Positions 36,289 to 46,100 of a DNA stretch of 64,000 bases are shown here, piece by piece. Under the pieces are notes generated by a model. That model was not told the DNA's origin. It did no database searches and saw only the letters and a list, made by a program, of their open reading frames with translations. The translations under genes and the position numbers were made by a program. The first letter of the stretch is position 1. Every line of letters begins with the position of its first letter. The stretch is taken from positions 434,001-498,000 of the forward strand of contig JAJCXM010000022.1 in assembly GCA_029263455.1 (NCBI GenBank), given 5' to 3'. The stretch comes from Holophagae bacterium (lineage in GTDB: Bacteria; Acidobacteriota; Holophagae; Acanthopleuribacterales; Acanthopleuribacteraceae).

Positions 36289-36842
36289 TGACTTTAGCAA
36301 TCAAGTCATTTCAAATTGACGGCATCAAACTGGTCACGCCGCGTGTCTTTAGTGATGATCGTGGATATTTTTTTGAGTCATTCAATCAGCGCCAATACAA
36401 TGATTTGGGTATCGAAGGTGATTGGGTCCAAGACAATCAGAGTTTCTCAACAAAAGGCACATTACGCGGCCTCCATTACCAAGTGGACCAACCGCAAGCA
36501 AAGCTTGTGCGCGTAGTTGAAGGTCGCGTTCTTGATGTGGCTGTTGATATTCGACCTGGCTCACCAACCTACGGGAAATGGCAGTCCGTTGAATTGGATG
36601 CACAGCAACATCAGCTCTTCTATGTTCCTGCTGGCTTCGCCCATGGATTCCAAGTACTCAGTGAACGCGCTGTTTTCCTCTACAAATGCAGCAATTTTTA
36701 TGCGCCCAACTGCGAGCGTGGAATTTTATGGAATGATCCCGCCTTGGCGATCGACTGGCCACTAAAGAATCCTCAGCTAAGTCCCAAAGACCTAGCATTA
36801 CCTTTGCTAGCCCAGCTTGATCCAGACGAGGTGCGTTGTTGA
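36288..36842 (+). CDS. rfbC: dTDP-4-dehydrorhamnose 3,5-epimerase
   Basis: The 184-residue cupin enzyme epimerises C3 and C5 of dTDP-4-keto-6-deoxyglucose on the path to dTDP-L-rhamnose. Signatures: VFSDDRGYFFESF, GTLRGLHYQ with the catalytic His, VRVVEGRVLDVAVDIR, YVPAGFAHGFQVLSE and ILWNDPALAIDWP. I use ATG 36288, which overlaps the thioredoxin stop by one base; a start 21 nt earlier would lengthen that overlap. rfbA, rfbB and rfbD are not in the window, so the rest of the rhamnose pathway must lie elsewhere. It overlaps or abuts cinA. Confidence 0.95.
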   Translation: MTLAIKSFQIDGIKLVTPRVFSDDRGYFFESFNQRQYNDLGIEGDWVQDNQSFSTKGTLRGLHYQVDQPQAKLVRVVEGRVLDVAVDIRPGSPTYGKWQSVELDAQQHQLFYVPAGFAHGFQVLSERAVFLYKCSNFYAPNCERGILWNDPALAIDWPLKNPQLSPKDLALPLLAQLDPDEVRC

Positions 36843-38128
36843 GCGTGCCGCGAGTCGAGATTATCTCGACTGGTGAAGAGGTCATCCACGGAGAGTTGGT
36901 TGACACCAATGCGGTGTGGCTCTCGCAGAAAGTCGTAGAGTTGGGTTTCCATGTTCAACGCCGAATCACGGTCGGTGATCGCATGTCGGACTTGGTTTCC
37001 GTGTTTCGAGAAAGAGCCGCTCATGCCGATGTCGTTGTCGTAAGTGGTGGGTTAGGGCCAACGACCGATGATTTGACCGCAGAAGCTGCTGCATTGGCAA
37101 AAGGTGAACCTCGTGTCATCTTTGAAGAATGGGCCCAGCACCTACGCGATCGGTTCTCGCTGCGGGGTCGTGAAATGCCTGATAACAACTTAAAACAAGC
37201 GCTTCTGGCTGAGTCAGCTGTCCTAGTGGATAATCCCATTGGCACGGCATGCGGGTTTAGGCTTGATATTGATGGCACACGTTTCTATTTCACTCCAGGT
37301 GTGCCCCGCGAAATGAAGCGCATGATGAGTGAAATTATCCTCCCTGAAATGGCGCACGACTTTGGCGCTCAGAAACGTTGTTTAAGGCGCCTTCATACTT
37401 TTGGCGTCAGCGAAGCTCGTATGGACGAGTGGCTTAACCAAATGCCTCGCCACCAGGATATTTCGTTAGGGTTTAGAGCCCATCTACCCCTGTTAGAAGT
37501 GAAAGTATTGGGCGTTGGCGATCAAGCAACTGTCCTCGTTGAGCAGTTTTTGGCGTCGATGCCAGAGAAAGTACGTGAGTCTGTTGTTGCTCGAGATGAT
37601 CAATCCATGGCCCAAGTGATTGGCGATATGTGCCGTGCCCGCGCCATAACCATCAGCACAGCGGAGAGTTGTACTGGCGGCTTACTTGCCGACGCATTTA
37701 TTCACGTAGCGGGTAGTTCGGACTATTTTGTCGAGGGCGCGATTACCTATAGCAATCGAGCCAAGCAGAATCGTTGCGATGTGAACCCTCAGCTCTTGGA
37801 TGAATACGGTGCAGTCTCTCTTGAAGTGGCACGCGCCATGGCACTTGGCATGCAACGTCGAGCCGAGAGTACTTTGGCGCTGTCGACGACAGGAATTGCT
37901 GGACCCGGGGGCGGATCCGATCAGAAGCCTGTTGGTACGCTTGGCTTGGGGCTGGCCACTGAATCAGGCTGCTATTCTCAGCTTCTCGTCATGCCAGATT
38001 TTGGGCGCACGTCAGTCCGACTGGTGTCCACCTTCTTAGCGCTGGATATGCTCCGCCGTTATCTTTCTGGGCTTGACGTTTTCGCGCCCTACGAAATGAT
38101 TAAACGATTACAACAGCACGTTTCTTAA
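36839..38128 (+). CDS. cinA: CinA-family nicotinamide-nucleotide amidohydrolase
   Basis: The protein of about 429 residues has both CinA domains. The N-terminal MoCF-like domain shows VEIISTGEEVIHGELVDTN and VVVSGGLGPTTDDLT. The C-terminal NMN deamidase domain shows TAESCTGGLLADAF, GSSDYFVEGAITYSN and STTGIAGPGGGSDQKPVGT. It is thought to recycle pyridine nucleotides (NMN to NaMN). The start is one of two adjacent TTG codons (36836 or 36839); GAGG at 36828-36831 is at the better distance from 36839. It overlaps the rfbC end by 4-7 nt. Full-length and intact. Confidence 0.93.
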   Translation: MSVPRVEIISTGEEVIHGELVDTNAVWLSQKVVELGFHVQRRITVGDRMSDLVSVFRERAAHADVVVVSGGLGPTTDDLTAEAAALAKGEPRVIFEEWAQHLRDRFSLRGREMPDNNLKQALLAESAVLVDNPIGTACGFRLDIDGTRFYFTPGVPREMKRMMSEIILPEMAHDFGAQKRCLRRLHTFGVSEARMDEWLNQMPRHQDISLGFRAHLPLLEVKVLGVGDQATVLVEQFLASMPEKVRESVVARDDQSMAQVIGDMCRARAITISTAESCTGGLLADAFIHVAGSSDYFVEGAITYSNRAKQNRCDVNPQLLDEYGAVSLEVARAMALGMQRRAESTLALSTTGIAGPGGGSDQKPVGTLGLGLATESGCYSQLLVMPDFGRTSVRLVSTFLALDMLRRYLSGLDVFAPYEMIKRLQQHVS

Positions 38129-38195
38129 GTAGTCGATCTAAGAAATATGCGAATGACGCCAATTAATCATTAGTTCGAGAATAATACATAGTGCC

Positions 38196-38223
38196 TTGTA
38201 ACTTGCTTGAATGAGACTATAAG
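38196..38223 (+). promoter_or_regulatory. candidate sigma70-type promoter for the acidic response-regulator gene
   Basis: TTGTAA at 38196-38201 and TATAAG at 38218-38223 are separated by 16 bp, a fair sigma70-like pair in the 171-bp gap after cinA. GAGGAG at 38288-38293 follows as the ribosome site. Confidence 0.4.
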
Positions 38224-38299
38224 TTTAAGATGAAAGATAAGTATATCCATTGAATTTGCCACGCAACCCGTAGGGCTTAGGTTGTCTGAGGAGAAACAC

Positions 38300-40777
38300 A
38301 TGGGAAAGAAAGTCTTGTTGGCCGATGATAGTATCACAATACAGAAACTCGTCGAGATGGCATTTGCCGACACGGACTTCGATCTGGTATCTGTCTCGGA
38401 CGGCCAACAAGCGATAGATAAACTGCCTGAATTTCAACCTGATATTGTTCTAGCAGATGCGATCATGCCTTTGAAAGATGGCTACGAAGTCTGTCGCTAT
38501 TTAAAAGATTCACAGTTATACGCGCATATTCCTGTCGTACTTTTGACGGGTCGTTTTCAGCCATTTGATCAATTAAAAGCCGAACAGGTGAAAATCGATG
38601 GCCGCGTCGTAAAGCCATTTGTTCAGGAACAACTGGTTGACCTTATCAACCGACTCACATCTGGCGGCGAAGAAGAGCCCGCTGCTGAAGCACCGGTTGT
38701 TGAAGAGGTCGCTGAAGAGGTCGGCGAAGCACTTGAGGAACCTGTCGAGGAAACTCCTGCAGAATATGACGCCGATGAGACCTTGGTCTTAGACGCCAGC
38801 ATGTCTCTAGATGATGATCAAGAGCAAGACGAAACGCGTGCCGACGACTCAATGAGCTTCGACTCTCACTCAACTATCCGAGTCAATCCCGTTGATCTGC
38901 AACAGTTTCTTACTGACAAGCAGATTGAGGACGGGTTAGGTCAAGGAAACGATGCTGAAGAGCTCGGCATGGATGAACTTGAAGATATTGATGATTTAGA
39001 AGACGTCGAAGAACTAGATGATGCGCTAGAATCGAACGAGTTCGTCGCTGAATTTGAAGATGACGAAGATAATTCACTTGATCAATCCATCGAAGAACTC
39101 GAATTGGATGATTTGGCTGAACTGGACGAAGAAGACGAAGACGACGTTCTCGAGCTTGACGAAGCACAGATTCTTGACGATACGCCGATCGCAGAAACGC
39201 CAGCTGTTGAGGAAGTCGAAGAAATTGATGTAGTCGCAGAACCTGTCTGGGACGAAGATGTTGAGGAGTTGGGCGACGAGGATTTTCTTGCCGAACCGCC
39301 CGAGCAAATCGCGCTTAACTCTATCGATTTAGAAGAACCTAGCGAAGTCGAAGCTGAGTTAGACGAAATAGATGACTTCGAGCTGGAAGACGTGAGCGAT
39401 GAAGACGCGTTTACGCCCATCGAAGAACGCGACACGGTTTCCTTTGAAGATGAGCCCATGGAGCTAGCCGAAGAGGATCTGCTCTTGGATGACGATTTTA
39501 GCGATGTCGAGGCTTTGAGCCTGGATGATGAGGAGCCGGACGAAGCTCAATTTGATGAAGCCACCGTGGATGAATCAGGATTAGGGCAATTGGGTATAGA
39601 GTCTGCCGCCGCGACCCTACCACTGACTCTACCAGAAGATATCAAAGAATATACGTTAGATCAGCCGGAACCAGAGGAAGTAGATCCACCCGAGCAGGTC
39701 ATTGAACCCATTCCGGAAAGTGCTGATATTGAACCCGATTTCGAAATACCTACCGAAGAGTTAGATGTCTTGGGTGAAGAGGACCTGATCACAGAACCCA
39801 CCGATGTCGAAGCGACAGATATACCAACGGAAGTCAGCGTTATTGGCGAAGATACATTACCGGGACAAAACGTGGTTACAGAGATTGAAGCCGACGATAC
39901 GGATGAATCATTAGCTGTCACAGCGGAGCCCGAGGATGAAGAGGATGAAGACGAATTAGATGTGGCTGAAATAGATGACGATTTCCTTGAACAGGTCGAA
40001 GAGGTCGAAGCAGTAGATGCGGACGCCGTTGAGCCGCTTGCTTTCGAAAAGGCACTTGCTGATGAAGGTGAAGATGTCGCGCTCGACTTGGACGAAGAAG
40101 CTGAGCCTACTTTCGATGAAGAATTTGGATTAGACACTGGTGACGAACCCGTTTTTGATGCCGAGGAAATGGGATTAGAAACGGAAAGCGCAAATGAGAC
40201 CGAATTAGATATGGCCATTGCCGACTTCTCTTTAGATGATGATTCAGTTGAAGAATTAGTGGCAGAAAGTGAAGTAGAACCTCTACCAACCGCGAGCTGG
40301 GATGAAGAAATCATCACCGATGAAGTAGAGGCAGAAGTCGAATTCGAGGAACCTGCATTTGAAGACCAGCCGATTGAAGAATTCGCGGAGTTGGTACCCG
40401 ACCTAGACGACGAACCCTTTGAGGTTGAAACGCCGGAATTACCGACCGCTGATTTGGAACTGGATATTCCTGTCGAGGAAGTCCCAGATGTGGATGAGAG
40501 CCTTGGCGAACTGCTTGATGTCGAAGTGCCTGAATCTGAGCCCATCAGCGTTGCCGTCGCCGAAACCAATGAAACAGTAGGTTCCGAAACACCTCCGCCG
40601 CTTCCCGTAGCTATGCCAGACAATATGGACGAGTTGGTTGAGGCTGTCGCTAAGCGCGTGATCGCTAAATTGAGTGATGAAGTGTTGCGCGAGATCGCCT
40701 GGGAAGTTATCCCAGAACTTGCGGAAGCGATGATCAAGAGCCGCATACATGACCTCGAGAAATTGGCTGAAGAATAG
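38300..40777 (+). CDS. response regulator with long acidic disordered region and conserved C-terminal helices
   Basis: Start ATG 38300 is fixed by GAGGAG six bases upstream; a TTG at 38282 would overlap that site. The 825-residue product begins with a complete REC domain: D9/D10, phospho-acceptor D53 (LADAIMPLKDGYEVC), T83 and K105. From about 122 to 770 it is almost entirely Asp, Glu, Val, Pro, Leu and Ala with hardly any Lys or Arg, which predicts an extremely acidic, disordered chain. The last 50 residues are again ordered and basic-containing (VAKRVIAKLSDEVLREIAW, then VIPELAEAMIKSRIHDLEK), looking like two or three helices. There is no DNA-binding or enzymatic output domain. A phosphorylation-controlled scaffold is my inference. 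Confidence 0.85.
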   Translation: MGKKVLLADDSITIQKLVEMAFADTDFDLVSVSDGQQAIDKLPEFQPDIVLADAIMPLKDGYEVCRYLKDSQLYAHIPVVLLTGRFQPFDQLKAEQVKIDGRVVKPFVQEQLVDLINRLTSGGEEEPAAEAPVVEEVAEEVGEALEEPVEETPAEYDADETLVLDASMSLDDDQEQDETRADDSMSFDSHSTIRVNPVDLQQFLTDKQIEDGLGQGNDAEELGMDELEDIDDLEDVEELDDALESNEFVAEFEDDEDNSLDQSIEELELDDLAELDEEDEDDVLELDEAQILDDTPIAETPAVEEVEEIDVVAEPVWDEDVEELGDEDFLAEPPEQIALNSIDLEEPSEVEAELDEIDDFELEDVSDEDAFTPIEERDTVSFEDEPMELAEEDLLLDDDFSDVEALSLDDEEPDEAQFDEATVDESGLGQLGIESAAATLPLTLPEDIKEYTLDQPEPEEVDPPEQVIEPIPESADIEPDFEIPTEELDVLGEEDLITEPTDVEATDIPTEVSVIGEDTLPGQNVVTEIEADDTDESLAVTAEPEDEEDEDELDVAEIDDDFLEQVEEVEAVDADAVEPLAFEKALADEGEDVALDLDEEAEPTFDEEFGLDTGDEPVFDAEEMGLETESANETELDMAIADFSLDDDSVEELVAESEVEPLPTASWDEEIITDEVEAEVEFEEPAFEDQPIEEFAELVPDLDDEPFEVETPELPTADLELDIPVEEVPDVDESLGELLDVEVPESEPISVAVAETNETVGSETPPPLPVAMPDNMDELVEAVAKRVIAKLSDEVLREIAWEVIPELAEAMIKSRIHDLEKLAEE

Positions 40778-40806
40778 AGCGTTCACTGCGCAAGGAGCTA
40801 ACATTC

Positions 40807-41628
40807 ATGTGGCGTAACTTGATAATTGGGGCATGTTTATGTCTTCAAATAATGGCATTAGACGATACGCTACCGCCCGGTGCCTCCGTCATACAGTTTC
40901 GCTACGATTTCATTGAAGCGGATGACTATTTTGACACCCACGGTCTAAGCGTCTCACTTGCTGATGACGGCTTTGATCAAGCCTATGAAGGCACCAAATC
41001 TACCCTGGAATACGAAGTCGGCATTGCTCACGGTATGTCTATTGAGTTCAGGGCTGAAAACTGGAGCCGAAAACTCGCAAGCCCTGAAGAATCGTTCAAA
41101 AGCAGCGGCACCGGTGATGTTTACGTTGGCTTACGCCAACGATTATCGCCCATGGGTTCCAGCCATATTTTGATTTCTGAGTTTGGCGTTTCTTCGCCCA
41201 CGGGATACAACCAAAACGCAGATTTGCCCCTTGGCTCTGGTGGCGTGAATTGGTACGCAATCATGACGTACGGACAACAATTTCACCCCTGGCGTAGTGC
41301 TGTTCAGATGGATATTGGTTATGTTTTCCGCAATGAGAGACCCGATGACGAAGTCTACGTCCAGATTGATTTGGATTTTGGCATAACCAGCAAACTATGG
41401 TTACAACTCGGTTTCTATACTGAAGAAAGCTCCAAGCGTAGCCTCATTCCCTACGATGTCTTGGCTTACCCTAGTGAGCATGGCAATCAATATGCCTCCG
41501 CTAATCTGTTGTATCATTTAGGCAATCGCTGGCACGTAGAAGTGAATGTCGCGGAAACCATCGACGGACGTAACCAGCTCGATGAGCAACGATGGGGATT
41601 CGCGATCGGCTGGAGAAACCAAAAATGA
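40807..41628 (+). CDS. predicted outer-membrane beta-barrel protein
   Basis: The 273-residue protein has a short Sec leader (RNLIIGACLCLQIMA) and alternating amphipathic strands throughout (VYVGLRQRLSPMGSSHILIS, YVQIDLDFGITSKLWLQLGF, RWGFAIGWRNQK). A 10-12 strand barrel is plausible; it resembles the broad MetA-pathway/transporter-like barrel group, but I cannot assign it. AAGGAG nine bases before the ATG is a good ribosome site. Its stop overlaps the ATG of the molybdenum enzyme gene (ATGA), so the two proteins are made together. Confidence 0.68.
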   Translation: MWRNLIIGACLCLQIMALDDTLPPGASVIQFRYDFIEADDYFDTHGLSVSLADDGFDQAYEGTKSTLEYEVGIAHGMSIEFRAENWSRKLASPEESFKSSGTGDVYVGLRQRLSPMGSSHILISEFGVSSPTGYNQNADLPLGSGGVNWYAIMTYGQQFHPWRSAVQMDIGYVFRNERPDDEVYVQIDLDFGITSKLWLQLGFYTEESSKRSLIPYDVLAYPSEHGNQYASANLLYHLGNRWHVEVNVAETIDGRNQLDEQRWGFAIGWRNQK

Positions 41629-42680
41629 AACTCACGAGACGTCAATTCCTGAGGTGGGGGACCCAATCAGGCGCTGCCGTCGCTGTAATGAGTTTGACTA
41701 ATTGTGAGAAAGCAGAGGTCGCCACTGAAATAGAAATGAAGGCGCAACCGATGGTGACCTCGGAAGACAGAGCCTTCGTTCTCAATCATTACCCCCAGGC
41801 GCCTATTAATGAGACACACTGGCGCTTGCGGCTCAAAAGGGCCAATAGCGACGACCTTAATCTGTCGCTGACCGATTTGCACAATCACGCCAATCGGATT
41901 TGTGCCTTGGCATCGGTCGTATGCGTTTTTGATGGGCCGGATCAAGACTTAGCCTATACGGGTATCTTTGAGGGCGTGGCCATTAAAGATCTATTAGGTG
42001 AACCCGCTCCCGAGACCCGGCGGATATTGGTCCATGCCGCAGATGGTTACACCAGCTCGTTGCCATTATCGATTCTTGAGCAACGTGGCGATGACGTACC
42101 CGCTTTCTTGGCTACCAATTACTTAGGGAAGCCGCTGAGCCACGAAAGGGGCTTTCCAGCGCGCTTGATTGTGCCTGGTTATTACGCGTACAAGCACGTT
42201 AAATACGTGACCCAATTGAGTTATTCAAATGAGTCCCAAGCTAGCGGCGATTTCGAGTCCATGTTTAGAGATGCACCTGATCGCGCCCTTTCGGGCAGCA
42301 CAAAGATAAGCCATCCATTGGATACGTCTATTGTTTCGGCTGGCAAGCTGGTGTTGACGGGTTATGCATTGCCTTCGTCTGCACCGGTAACCAGGGTGGA
42401 AGTCAGAATTAACCAGGGTCCATGGCGTCCCGCTCGACTGGTGGCGGCCGAGAGTATAGCCAAAGAGATACATGATTTGGGTGCCCGCTTACCTATCCAG
42501 GTCGCGAATGCGCGCGAATACCCATTTGCGGGTGTCTGGGCGCCGTGGGTGTTTAATTGGCATGCGGAGCCGGGCGAATATTCGATTCAAGTTCGAGCGC
42601 ATACCGCAGCAGTCGCGTACGTACCTAAAGATCAGTACCAGCCAGACCCGGGCCAAACTATCCAAATTACAGTCCTTTAG
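41625..42680 (+). CDS. Tat-exported molybdopterin oxidoreductase (sulfite-oxidase family)
   Basis: The 351-residue product starts MKLTRRQFLRWG, a twin-arginine signal, followed by a hydrophobic stretch (SGAAVAVMSLTNC). It then has the sulfite-oxidase-type molybdenum cofactor fold: Cys100 in ASVVC aligns with the Mo-ligand cysteine, and HERGFPARLIVPGYYAYKHVKYV is the conserved cofactor and substrate region. The last 120 residues match the Mo-co dimerisation domain (VLTGYALPSSAPVTRVEVRI; NWHAEPGEYSIQVRA). Sulfite oxidation or a related periplasmic reaction is likely, but the substrate cannot be read. There is no haem domain or cytochrome gene nearby. The 4-nt overlap with the barrel gene is notable. 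A longer frame to 41592 is spurious. Confidence 0.88.
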   Translation: MKLTRRQFLRWGTQSGAAVAVMSLTNCEKAEVATEIEMKAQPMVTSEDRAFVLNHYPQAPINETHWRLRLKRANSDDLNLSLTDLHNHANRICALASVVCVFDGPDQDLAYTGIFEGVAIKDLLGEPAPETRRILVHAADGYTSSLPLSILEQRGDDVPAFLATNYLGKPLSHERGFPARLIVPGYYAYKHVKYVTQLSYSNESQASGDFESMFRDAPDRALSGSTKISHPLDTSIVSAGKLVLTGYALPSSAPVTRVEVRINQGPWRPARLVAAESIAKEIHDLGARLPIQVANAREYPFAGVWAPWVFNWHAEPGEYSIQVRAHTAAVAYVPKDQYQPDPGQTIQITVL

Positions 42681-42717
42681 AAACAATTTTGATTGCGAAA
42701 AATTGCCATTGAAAGGT

Positions 42718-42756
42718 GAAACGGGCACCGCTGAGGAGGGTCACAGTGCCCGTTTC
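42718..42756 (+). terminator. strong intrinsic-terminator-like hairpin after the molybdenum enzyme gene
   Basis: GAAACGGGCAC at 42718-42728 pairs perfectly with GTGCCCGTTTC at 42746-42756 (11 bp, 17-nt loop), followed by TTCTT-like bases only briefly. It lies 38 bp after the stop codon and closes the preceding operon before the giant gene. Confidence 0.65.
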
Positions 42757-43129
42757 TTGGGACCGCTGGAGTCTTGGTACTGAATTTACCGGATTGACCC
42801 GGTATGCCAGGGGAGACGCCGCAATCGAGGATAAGTTTCACATCAATTTGATGGACCATTCGGGTTTTTTGTATGGCCCATTTTAGTAAGTGGTAGTTTC
42901 AATTGGAAAAAAAATGGAATCAAGTGAAAAAGGCTTGAATATGCAAGGGTCGCATGATGTAATGGGCTCCTTGAACAAGGTTGTCTTTTAGACATACCAA
43001 CATAGGGGGAGGAAGACGTCGGGCTAGATCCCGGATCATCGCTTCTTTTATGCATTGATTTATTAATTGAGGGTTATCTGGGGGAGTCGTTTAGAAATTA
43101 AGCGACTTGGCGTCCGTGTCTTCGGATTT
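42757..43129 (+). promoter_or_regulatory. long leader region of the giant gene
   Basis: No gene is supported here. It contains TACCGG/CCGGTA (42787-42804, 6-nt spacer), an imperfect 8-bp stem TGGACCAT/ATGGCCCA (42852-42880) and the short palindrome CCTTGAACAAGG (near 42969-42980). A GGGGGAGGAAG purine run lies at 43005-43015. I could not match a known riboswitch or find a convincing promoter. The region is unusually long for this gene-dense window. Confidence 0.4.
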
Positions 43130-46100
43130 ATGACACGTATTTTTTGTTGTTTTCTGCTGAGCCTTAGCGCTTGGTCCCAAACACAAGACGACATGCTGGC
43201 CACGTCTCGTTTTGAAATGAAGAGGCTCGGATTGACCTTGTCGCCGGAACATCAAACGGTGTTACTGGGTTTCAACGAGTCACCTTTGTCGTTCCGCTTG
43301 GCTTATGACGGTGCATTGCAAAGTGGCATGCGCATTAAGGCTGGGCTTACCGGATCAGGCCTTTCCGCGCCTGTTCAGGTAGATGTGCCAGCCGACCAAT
43401 TGCGAATCGACCTGGATCGCTCTGTCTTCACGACAATCGGCAGCTATGAGTTGATTGATGTCAGGTTGGTCAATGCAGCGGACCAGGTGATCGAGTTTGC
43501 AGAGCCGCGAAACGCCAAGATCGACGTTATCGATGATGTGTTTGTAACGCGCGTTGAAGTACGTGAACTCTCACTCGAGGAGCTGTTAGAGCTCGGCTAT
43601 GTCTTCAACAAGGCTGACTATCATTCTGTCAGTTTCACACTGAACCTGGTAATAGGTTCTCGCGAAGAAACCGTAACCACCAATGTTGTTTATCCGAAGG
43701 TTAAGAATGATCGATTTAAACCGTTAGTCATTACAGATCCCTTTAAACCTTACGTTCGCGCGATTCCGATGGAAATCTTTTTGCCGGAATATGATGTGCC
43801 GTATGCCGATTTTACGCCGCCAGCGCCTAGCGAGTTTCGTGGCGATGGCTTGTTGATCATCCCTGGTAACTTCAACTACCTGAAATCGCATTTTGGCGTG
43901 ACAGCCGTCATATTGAATAAAGGACCCCAAGGTTTGGATGTACGGCTTGAGCGCTTGAAATCCAAAATTGTATTGCCTGACGCCACCATCTACGGAGAGC
44001 CACTCGCCACCAATCAGTCACGATCCCAGGATATGATTAATGTTGGGCCAGACGGTGAACGAGATACGCCCGATGACCGTAACTTCGCCGATCCAGGCGA
44101 AGAAGCCTCCTCACAATATGTCCTCATCGGCAACATCGAAGGAATGTACGACGTAGATGTGGAGATCACTGGCGACGTTGCTTTAACCTCGGAAACGATT
44201 CCCATACGTTCAACCGCTCATGCACGAGTCTTTGTTCGCAACCCCAACTTTTCGGTCACCTTTGAACATCCGGATGCCGTTGCCGAAGACGAAGCATATG
44301 ACTTGCACATGCATGTCAGCAACACATCTGAATCCAATCTTTCCGGATTCTCGGTGACGCTTGACCCCTTCCGTATGGTTGGCGTCCAACTGGATACGGG
44401 CGTAAACCCCATCCAAACATTAGCGACGCTGCCGCCTGGCGGTGAAGGAACGATTACGTATCGTCTGCGTTCTAACACGGCTGGAAAAGTGTTGGCTTCC
44501 TATCTAAAGATCGATGGCGCACCTTCTGGTCAGGTAGATTTGTATGTCGGGGTGGGAGAAAGCGGCGAGGTAATAACCCCTTATGTTTTTAACTATCCGC
44601 CCATATTTAACCTGTTTCCGGCTTCATTAACTTCACCGCTGCGTCGGCTTGCAAAAAAGGGCATGGATTTCGCCCAGATGACATCAGACACGCTGCCGTT
44701 GGAACTTCAACCCATATCACCTGCTGCGGTTCGTGAACTCAATGACCAAATGGTGCGCGCAGCCCAGCTACAAACGTTCCAAGCCCCATACCAAGAATCT
44801 TTGATTCAGCTCTTTGGGACTTGGTTGCACGGCGTAAAGGGCTATGAACCCATCGATCTTTTGCGCCGAAAACTCATCTCCGAGGGGACTGTAGACCCTA
44901 GGTCCGCCTTTGCCTCAGAGTTTGAATCGAGTTTTCAATTCACAAGTCCTGAAACCATTGCCCGTACTATCGCTCAAGAACTAGACGCGCAAACAAATCA
45001 AATTGGCGTGGTTATTAACGCTAGTCAGCCCGGACTAACCGTGCGTGTAACCGATGGGTCGGGCCGATCATTAGGACACGGACTGCCAGACCAAATCCCC
45101 TTTGGCACCTTCTTGCGGCTCAGCGATGAGCAGAGTCTGATATGGATTTCTGCGGCAACCGAAACGCCCATCATTGAACTCCAAGCTCCCGATGGAACTA
45201 ACGTCCAAGTGGCAGCCATATTTCCTGGCTCGTCTAATACCCTGTTTGCTCTTCTACCGCCTTTCACCCTTAACGGAGCGTTGCAGATCGGTTTTGAACC
45301 CAGCCGAAGTCAATTAGTCCTGAATCCTGCCGATCAGCCGGCGTTCAATCTCGCTGCTAGCACATTACCTGGCAAAGCAATTGAGTTGCGGGAAGTTAAG
45401 CAAGTAGACCCAACCTTGGGTCGATTTGCTGATGGTTATGGACGTCATGTCATGTTTCCGTTTACGGCGGAGCTAGATCTTTCTTCGTTGCAGCCCATCG
45501 AAGACCACATTTGGATCAACGGTGAGCCAGCTGTGGATGCCAGTTTACAAAAAGACGGGCGCACACTTTTCGTGAGCGCACGCATGCCTCTGGGCCCCTA
45601 CCGAGACATTGACTACAGAATCGAAGGCGCACGCTCAAAATCAGGTTCAACCATGGCGGTCGGCCAAGGCTTGGTAACCGCATCTAGCTGGTTCATTGGT
45701 GTCTCCGTTGAAGGGCGAGTGGTTGATCATGCTGGTAGCGATTTAGACGATGCCGAAGTGATGTTGTTCTTACCCAATACCACTCATTCGGACGATCCAA
45801 ATCAACCGTTTCGCGTGTTTGCGCGAAGTAAGCTCGATAGTTCTGGAGCCTACAACTTCGATTTTGTCCCTTTTTTGCCGTTTTCTCAGTCGAATCAAGG
45901 TCAGAATCGCGCAACGGGCGCTGTTCGCGTGGGCGTGCAGACTGCAGACGGTCGCTTCCGATTTGAAGAACTTTGGCCCGGCGGCGCTGGCCAAACGTTA
46001 CGGGCCGATTTTGCCTTTTTACACCAGGGCGATGTTGAAGGCTACGTTTTTCACAATGGTGAACCCGTCCCCTTTGCGCCAATATTTGTCCAACACAATA

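Noticed and set aside
39661-40746. Long minus-strand frame encoding a Ser/Thr-rich protein
   Set aside because: It is the antisense of the acidic GAA/GAT/GAG-rich coding region, which lacks stops on the other strand. It has no ribosome site or real domain, and the plus-strand frame has a clear REC domain.
43015-43045. CGGG-CTAGAT-CCCG segment resembling a tRNA T-arm
   Set aside because: The loop is 6 nt, lacks TTCRA, and no acceptor, D or anticodon arms can be built around it.
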